Source: Xanthobacteraceae bacterium (GTDB taxonomy: Bacteria; Pseudomonadota; Alphaproteobacteria; Rhizobiales; Xanthobacteraceae). Taken from it: a DNA stretch of 64,000 bases. How positions within the stretch are numbered: the stretch's first letter is position 1; every line of letters starts with the position of its first letter. The translations under genes were made by a program, and so were the position numbers. The notes under the pieces were generated by a model, which was not told the DNA's origin, did no database searches, and worked only from the letters and a program-made list of their open reading frames with translations. Shown here piece after piece: positions 59,214-64,000 of this stretch. The DNA is taken from assembly GCA_019746355.1 (NCBI GenBank), contig JAIESC010000037.1, forward strand, positions 14,693 through 78,692. The letters run 5' to 3'.

Positions 59214-60101
59214 TCACGCCGCCTTGGGCGCGGTGCCGAGATTGTCGCGGAAGAAATCCAGCGTGCGCTGCCAGGCGAGATCGGCGGCGGCCTTGTTGTA
59301 GCGCGCAGCGCCGAGGTCGTTGTTGAAGGCGTGCTGCGTGCCCGGATAGACGTGCTTGATGTACTTCTTGTTGTTGGCCTTCAGCGCCTCCTCGTAGGCG
59401 GCGATGCCGGTGTTCACGCCGTCGTCGTTCTCGGCATAGTGCAGCAGCAGCGCCGCCTTGATGTTCGGCACCTGCGCGGCCGGAACCTGGCGGCCGTAAT
59501 AGGCGACGCCGGCATCGAGCTCAGGGCTCGACGCGGCGAGCCGGTTCACCATCAGGCCGCCGAAGCAGAAGCCGACCGCGCCGACCTTGCCGGTCGATTC
59601 CGGATGCGCCTTGAGGAACGTCACGGCGGCAACCAGCGCGGTGACGGCGTCGTCCTGGTTCATCTTGGGGTGCAGTTCGCGGGCCGCGTCCTCGCTCGCG
59701 GGCGTGCCGCCGACCAGCGACAGCAGATCGACCGCATAGGCAAGGTAACCTTCGACCGCGAAGCGCCGCGCCACGTCTTCCAGATGCGGGTTGAGGCCGC
59801 GGTTCTCGTGGATGACGAGGACGACGGGACGCTTGCCCTTGGCCTTCGGGCGGGTGAGGTAGCCGTTGATCTTGCCCTTGGGCGAGTCGTACGAGACGCG
59901 GTCGGCCACCAGCCGCGCGTCGTTGTCGGCGATGATCGCCGCCTGGGCGTAGTCGTTCTGCAGGAGCGGCAGCAGCGCCGCGCCCGCCGCGGCCGATCCC
60001 GCAAGCTCGGTCAGCCGGTCGAGGAACGCACGGCGCGTCATGCCGCCATGGGTGAAGTTGTCGTAGAGATTGATGATGCGCTGATCGATTTTCTGGCTCA
60101 T
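59214..60101 (-). CDS. dienelactone hydrolase family protein, exported
   Basis: 295 residues. The early TRRAFLDRL (Arg 23-24) followed by an Ala/Gly stretch suggests twin-arginine export. The alpha/beta hydrolase core has the Cys nucleophile in VGFCFGG (C179), an Asp near HYAENDDG and the His in YPGTQHAF. Dienelactone hydrolases open lactones from aromatic ring cleavage. A periplasmic version may act on esters or lactones before uptake. It converges on the Bug receptor gene across the hairpin. Confidence 0.92.
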   Translation of the reverse strand: MSQKIDQRIINLYDNFTHGGMTRRAFLDRLTELAGSAAAGAALLPLLQNDYAQAAIIADNDARLVADRVSYDSPKGKINGYLTRPKAKGKRPVVLVIHENRGLNPHLEDVARRFAVEGYLAYAVDLLSLVGGTPASEDAARELHPKMNQDDAVTALVAAVTFLKAHPESTGKVGAVGFCFGGLMVNRLAASSPELDAGVAYYGRQVPAAQVPNIKAALLLHYAENDDGVNTGIAAYEEALKANNKKYIKHVYPGTQHAFNNDLGAARYNKAAADLAWQRTLDFFRDNLGTAPKAA

Positions 60102-60241
60102 GTCGCCCTCCTGGTGCCGCCAAGCATAACACGCTGGATGTCGTGGAAATTCCGCTCACTGAAGCGTGAGTTGGCGCCGTACGTCTTGACCTGCAGTGCG
60201 TTGCACCGCACACAAGCGTTCCGCAGGTAAAGGGCTGGGCG

Positions 60242-60646
60242 ATGTCGCAAATGACGTGGCGTTGGATTGTGGCGGCTTCGCTGGTGCTGGGGACGGAGGC
60301 ATCGAGTTTCGCCCAGCAGGGCGAGTTCCCGTTCGACCGCGAGCTGATCCTCGACGTGCGACCGATGCCGGGCTCGAAACGCATCCCCAACATGGACATC
60401 GCCGCCAACGGCACCATCGCGCTGGAAATGTGGTGCGACCGGGTCGAGGGGCAGGTGGTGGTTGCGGGCGACACCATCACCGTCATCACCGGCCAGCCGA
60501 GCGGGCGCCCGTGCCCGGCGGACCGGGCACGCGGCGACGCCGACCTGCTCGATGCGCTCAACGCGATGACCAGCTGGTGGCGGCAGGGCGATGCGGTGGT
60601 GCTGGTCGGCCCCAGGACGCTCCGCTTCAAGGTGCCGACGAACTGA
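60242..60646 (+). CDS. META/HslJ-like small secreted protein
   Basis: 134 residues with a signal peptide (WIVAASLVLGTEASSFAQ). The mature domain has MDIAANGTIALEMWCDRVEG, a Cys in GRPCPADRA, ADLLDALNAMTSW and the final LRFKVP. This is the layout of META-domain proteins related to HslJ, which have a structural or stress-related role in the envelope. Assignment is by pattern only. It lies 140 bases from the divergent hydrolase gene. Confidence 0.6.
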   Translation: MSQMTWRWIVAASLVLGTEASSFAQQGEFPFDRELILDVRPMPGSKRIPNMDIAANGTIALEMWCDRVEGQVVVAGDTITVITGQPSGRPCPADRARGDADLLDALNAMTSWWRQGDAVVLVGPRTLRFKVPTN

Positions 60647-60798
60647 GCAGATCCGCCGCTATTCCGCGCGCGGCCCGGAAAAATTGCCGATAAATTAGGC
60701 GCTGCCTGCTTGCGCGGCTTCGATTTCGCGCGACAATGCGCCCATTCGGTTGGCTTGGTCCTTGCAGTCACTGGCCGCGTGAAACGGGGAGAAATGCC

Positions 60799-61878
60799 AT
60801 GAAGCGTCGTGACGTCCTGAAATCCGGTCTTGCGCTCGCCGGGACCACCGCCTTGGCCGCGCCGGCCATTGCCCAGTCCGCACCGACCATGCGCTGGCGG
60901 CTGACGTCGAGCTTCCCGAAGAGCCTCGAGACGATCTATGGCGGCGGCGAGTTCTTCGCCGAGCGCGTCAACAAGCTGACCGACGGCAAGTTCAACATCC
61001 GCGTGTTCGCGGCAGGCGACATCGTTCCGGCGTTCCAGGCGCTCGACGCCGTGCAGCAGGGCACCGTCGAGATTTGCCACACCGCGACCTACTATTACGT
61101 TGGCAAGGACTTCACGATGGGCTTCGGCACGGCGCTGCCGTTCGGGCTCACCACGCGCCAGCAGAACGCCTGGATGTACCACGGCGGCGGCATCGACACG
61201 CTCAACGAGTTCTTCAAGGGCTACAACACCATCGCGTTCCCGGCCGGCAACACCGGCGCGCAGATGGGCGGCTGGTTCCGCAATCCGGTGAACAAGCTCG
61301 AGGATTTCAAGGGCCTGAAGATGCGCATCCCCGGCCTCGGCGGCCAGGTGATGGCGCGCATCGGCGCGGTGCCGCAGGCGCTGCCGGGCGGCGACATCTA
61401 TCCGGCGCTGGAGCGCGGCGCGATCGACGCGACCGAATGGGTCGGCCCGTACGACGACGAGAAGCTCGGCTTCTACAAGATCGCCAAGAACTACTACTAC
61501 CCGGGCTGGTGGGAGCCATGCTCGATGTACCACGTCATGGTGAACCTCGATAAATGGAACGCGCTGCCGAAGCAGTATCAGGAGGCGATCATCAGCGCGG
61601 CGCGCGAGGCCAATCTCGACATGGTCGCCGAATACGACGCCAAGAACCGGCTGGCGCTGGTCCGCCTGAAAGCCGCGGGCGTGACGATCCGCAAGTTCTC
61701 CGACGACATCATGGAAGGCTGCTACAAGGCGGCGACCGCGATGTACGAGGAAGAGGCGGCGAAAAACCCGAAGTTCAAGGCGATCTACGACAGCTGGATC
61801 AAGTTCCGCGCCGAGGAAGCGGCGTGGTTCGCGCTGAGCGAGTCGGCGATGGATCAGTTCTTCGCAACCAAGCTCTAA
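60799..61878 (+). CDS. takP: TRAP transporter receptor, TakP type
   Basis: 359 residues from the ATG at 60799 (GGGGAGAAATGCC upstream). A twin-arginine leader (MKRRDVLKSGLALAG) ends near PAIAQSAP. It is much closer to the 2-oxo-acid receptor TakP than the pair at 48.7-53.6 kb: LTSSFPKSLETIYGGG, EICHTATYYYVGKD, GNTGAQMGGWFRNPV, LKMRIPGLGGQVMA and WVGPYDDEKLGF are retained. TakP binds pyruvate and 2-oxobutyrate-like acids with Na+; similar substrates are likely here. The Q and M genes follow. Confidence 0.94.
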   Translation: MKRRDVLKSGLALAGTTALAAPAIAQSAPTMRWRLTSSFPKSLETIYGGGEFFAERVNKLTDGKFNIRVFAAGDIVPAFQALDAVQQGTVEICHTATYYYVGKDFTMGFGTALPFGLTTRQQNAWMYHGGGIDTLNEFFKGYNTIAFPAGNTGAQMGGWFRNPVNKLEDFKGLKMRIPGLGGQVMARIGAVPQALPGGDIYPALERGAIDATEWVGPYDDEKLGFYKIAKNYYYPGWWEPCSMYHVMVNLDKWNALPKQYQEAIISAAREANLDMVAEYDAKNRLALVRLKAAGVTIRKFSDDIMEGCYKAATAMYEEEAAKNPKFKAIYDSWIKFRAEEAAWFALSESAMDQFFATKL

Positions 61879-61902
61879 GGCCGAGAGGCGCATTCCGGGT
61901 TC

Positions 61903-62442
61903 ATGCGCGGTCTTCTGGCTTTCGCCGATGCTGTCGACCGGCTGACCGAGTGGATCGGCCAGCGGCTGAAGTGGCTCGTGCTGTTCTCGAGCCTCATCAG
62001 CGCGTTCAACGCGCTGATGCGGTACACCATCCACTACAGCTCGAACGCCTGGCTGGAAATCCAGTGGTACATGTTCGGCGCCATGTTCCTGCTCGCCGCG
62101 GGATACGCGCTCAAGCATGAGGAGCATGTGCGCGTCGACGTGCTGTTCTCGCGGATGACGCCGCGGCAGCAGGCGTGGCTCGACGTGTTCGGCGGCATCT
62201 TCTTCCTGATGCCGATGGCGATCATCATCGGCTGGCTGTCGATCCCGATGGTGGTGAATTCCATCAAGATCTGGGAGCACTCGTCCGATCCGGGCGGATT
62301 GCTGCGCTGGCCGATCAAGATCGTGATCCCGATCGGCTTCGCCCTGCTGGCGCTGCAGGGGATCGCCGAGATCATCAAGAAGTACGCCATCGCGACCGGC
62401 ATTCGCGAGCCCGGCAAAGCCTACGAGCGGCCGGTGCAATGA
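61903..62442 (+). CDS. TRAP transporter small membrane subunit (TakQ-like)
   Basis: 179 residues with four membrane segments, including SNAWLEIQWYMFGAMFLLAA and VRVDVLFSRMTPRQQAWL. The last two segments read IFFLMPMAIIIGWLSIP and VIPIGFALLALQGIAEI. It is the small subunit of the TakP system and overlaps the large-subunit gene by four bases. Confidence 0.92.
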   Translation: MRGLLAFADAVDRLTEWIGQRLKWLVLFSSLISAFNALMRYTIHYSSNAWLEIQWYMFGAMFLLAAGYALKHEEHVRVDVLFSRMTPRQQAWLDVFGGIFFLMPMAIIIGWLSIPMVVNSIKIWEHSSDPGGLLRWPIKIVIPIGFALLALQGIAEIIKKYAIATGIREPGKAYERPVQ

Positions 62443-63785
62443 GCCTCCTGTCCTTCGAGGTCATGGCGCCCCTGATGTTTGCGGGGCTGATCGTTTTCCT
62501 GCTGCTCGGCTATCCGGTTGCCTTCTCGCTGTCCTTTGTCGGGTTGAGCTTCGGCTTCCTCGCCATCGCACTGGGACATTTCGATTTCATCCTGCTGCAG
62601 GCTTTGCCGGAGCGGATCTTCGGCATCGCCTCGAACCAATTGCTGCTGTCGATCCCGTTCTTCACGTTCATGGGCGCGATCCTCGAACGATGCGGGCTCG
62701 CCGAAGAGCTGCTTGACACCATGGGCCAGCTGTTCGGCCCGATCCGCGGCGGTCTCGCCTATGCGGTGATCTTCGTCGGCGCACTGCTGGGGGCGGTGAC
62801 CGGCACGGTCGCGGCCTCCGTGATTGCGATGGGCCTGATCTCGCTGCCGGTGATGTCGCGCTATGGCTACGACCCGCGGGTGTCGACCGGTGTGATCGCG
62901 GCCTCCGGCACCATCACCCAGATCATCCCGCCGTCGCTGGTTCTGGTGGTGCTGGCCGACGCGATGGGCCGCTCGGTCGGCGACATGTATGCCGGCGCGT
63001 TCATCCCGAGCTTCGTCCTCGTCGGGCTGTTCTGCCTGTGGATCTTCATCGTCAGCATCATCTGGCCGCACAAGGTCCCGGCGCTGCCCAAGGAGGTCCG
63101 CACCGCGAGCGTCGGCGTGCTGTTCATGCGCTGCATGGTGTCGATGGTGCCGTCGCTGGTGCTGATCTTCATGGTGCTCGGCACGATCCTGGTGGGCCTT
63201 GCGACGCCGACCGAGGGCGGCGCGATGGGCGCGGTGGGGGCGCTCGGGCTGGCGCTCCTGCACCGCCGGCTGACCTTGGACCTGCTCAAGCAAGGCATGG
63301 ACACGACGCTGAAGCTCACCACCATGGTGATGTTCATCCTGGTCGGCTCGACGGTGTTCAGCCTCACGTTCCGCGGCGTCGACGGCGACCTGTGGGTCGA
63401 GCACCTGCTGAGCAACCTGCCGGGCGGCGTGGTCGGCTTCCTGGTGTTCGTCAATATCTTCGTGTTCTTCCTGGCGTTCTTCCTCGATTACTTCGAGATC
63501 GCCTTCATCATCATCCCGCTGCTCGCGCCGGTGGCGCAGAAGATGGGCATCGACCTGATCTGGTTCGGGGTGATGATCGGCGTGAACATGCAGACCTCGT
63601 TCATGCATCCGCCGTTCGGATTTGCGTTGTTCTACCTGCGCTCGATCGCGCCGCCATCGATCAAAAGTTCCGACATCCTGCTCGGCTCGATCCCCTGGGT
63701 CATCATCATGGTGATCATGACACTGCTGGTGATCCTGTTCCCGGGAATGGTGTCGCTCAGCATCCAGATTTTTGGGCGGTTCTAG
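62439..63785 (+). CDS. TRAP transporter large permease (TakM-like)
   Basis: 448 residues from the ATG at 62439, about twelve membrane segments. The DctM blocks are LLLSIPFFTFMGAILERCG, SGTITQIIPPSLVLVVLA and ATPTEGGAMGAVGALG, plus GVMIGVNMQTSFMHPPFG. It is of normal length, unlike the enlarged permease at 50575, so the two systems are of distinct lineages. It ends just before repeat A6. Confidence 0.93.
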   Translation: MSLLSFEVMAPLMFAGLIVFLLLGYPVAFSLSFVGLSFGFLAIALGHFDFILLQALPERIFGIASNQLLLSIPFFTFMGAILERCGLAEELLDTMGQLFGPIRGGLAYAVIFVGALLGAVTGTVAASVIAMGLISLPVMSRYGYDPRVSTGVIAASGTITQIIPPSLVLVVLADAMGRSVGDMYAGAFIPSFVLVGLFCLWIFIVSIIWPHKVPALPKEVRTASVGVLFMRCMVSMVPSLVLIFMVLGTILVGLATPTEGGAMGAVGALGLALLHRRLTLDLLKQGMDTTLKLTTMVMFILVGSTVFSLTFRGVDGDLWVEHLLSNLPGGVVGFLVFVNIFVFFLAFFLDYFEIAFIIIPLLAPVAQKMGIDLIWFGVMIGVNMQTSFMHPPFGFALFYLRSIAPPSIKSSDILLGSIPWVIIMVIMTLLVILFPGMVSLSIQIFGRF

Positions 63786-63796
63786 CGATTTTCTCC

Positions 63797-63938
63797 GGCG
63801 TCATTCCGGGGCGCGCGCCATAAGCGCGTTTACGCGCGTCTTCGACGCGCTATGGCGCGCGAGCCCGGAATCCAGACGCATATTCTGAATGTGCAACTGG
63901 ATTCCGGGCTCGGCCCTTCGGGCCGCCCCGGAATGAGT
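63797..63938. repeat. palindromic intergenic repeat, copy A6
   Basis: GTCATTCCGGGGC opens it and GCCCCGGAATGAG closes it, with CCGGAATCCAG and CTGGATTCCGG inside. The left half is lengthened by an extra small palindrome rich in CGCG (63825-63860). It follows the takM-like gene. Confidence 0.85.
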
Positions 63939-64000
63939 GCGTCCGTCAGTTCGATTGTCAGCATAGTGGGAGTCTGTGCCATGTGAAGTCACCGCACATG

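Noticed and set aside
59521..62439. Leftward open frame of 972 codons across the hydrolase and TRAP genes
   Set aside because: Its 5' part is antisense to the TakP-like system and its 3' part is an off-frame reading of the hydrolase gene.
1..64000. tRNA, rRNA or tmRNA genes
   Set aside because: No tRNA-like cloverleaf or TPsiC-type segment and no rRNA stretch was recognised by eye; a covariance scan was not possible.

Overview
The window is about 66% GC and looks like chromosome from an alphaproteobacterium of the Hyphomicrobiales (Bradyrhizobium/Rhodopseudomonas/Pseudolabrys neighbourhood). This rests on the TRAP and Bug-type receptors, a rhizobial-style liv cluster with an acyl-CoA ligase, a DUF3551-type secreted peptide, a GTTC-N7-GTTC LexA-type box, and many copies of a GC-rich palindromic intergenic repeat. 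The species cannot be fixed from sequence alone.

Layout. 0-8.3 kb: the end of an acyl-CoA dehydrogenase, a class II aldolase with a secreted metallo-beta-lactamase-fold hydrolase, a fused indolepyruvate:ferredoxin oxidoreductase, and a Bug receptor with a VOC protein. 8.4-16.4 kb: an OsmC-like protein, a secreted protein with a lysozyme-like motif, a CopD-like membrane protein, a TetR regulator with its palindromic operator, an AhpD-like protein, a thioredoxin/CcdA pair, a TfoX-like protein and an HxlR regulator. 16.4-21 kb: a GntR regulator divergent from a fumarylacetoacetase-fold enzyme and a complete TRAP transporter. 21.1-24.3 kb: a lower-GC island with a decayed IS1595-type element (frameshifted transposase, two apparent passenger genes, CAATGAAG target duplication), followed by an SOS-type promoter and about 300 nt of tandem hairpins. 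24.4-28.6 kb: a leftward operon of a molybdopterin hydroxylase large subunit, a class II aldolase and a second lysozyme-like secreted protein. 29-37 kb: an acyl-CoA ligase, a full branched-chain-type ABC transporter and a YugP-type metallopeptidase.

37-48.4 kb: a PaaK-like ligase, glycolate-oxidase subunits E and F without D, a histone-like basic protein, a leaderless NMT1-type binding protein, a reductase, a drug/metabolite exporter, a porin, a truncated HPP gene and an SbmA/YddA-type ABC protein. 48.7-53.6 kb: a TRAP system ordered receptor-Q-M-receptor. 53.7-59.1 kb: an ADP-forming acyl-CoA synthetase, an acyl-CoA dehydrogenase, a hydroxycinnamoyl-CoA hydratase/lyase homologue with changed active-site residues, and a Bug receptor. 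59.2-63.8 kb: a dienelactone hydrolase, a META-like protein and a TakPQM-like TRAP system.

The theme is scavenging of organic acids: eight solute-binding proteins (four TRAP, two Bug, one Liv, one NMT1-like) sit beside CoA ligases, dehydrogenases and ring- or acylpyruvate-cleaving enzymes. The best candidate for something undescribed is the SOS-type promoter feeding a run of perfect hairpins at 23808-24212. The IS1595 element with translationally coupled passengers and the pair of lysozyme-motif secreted proteins come next.
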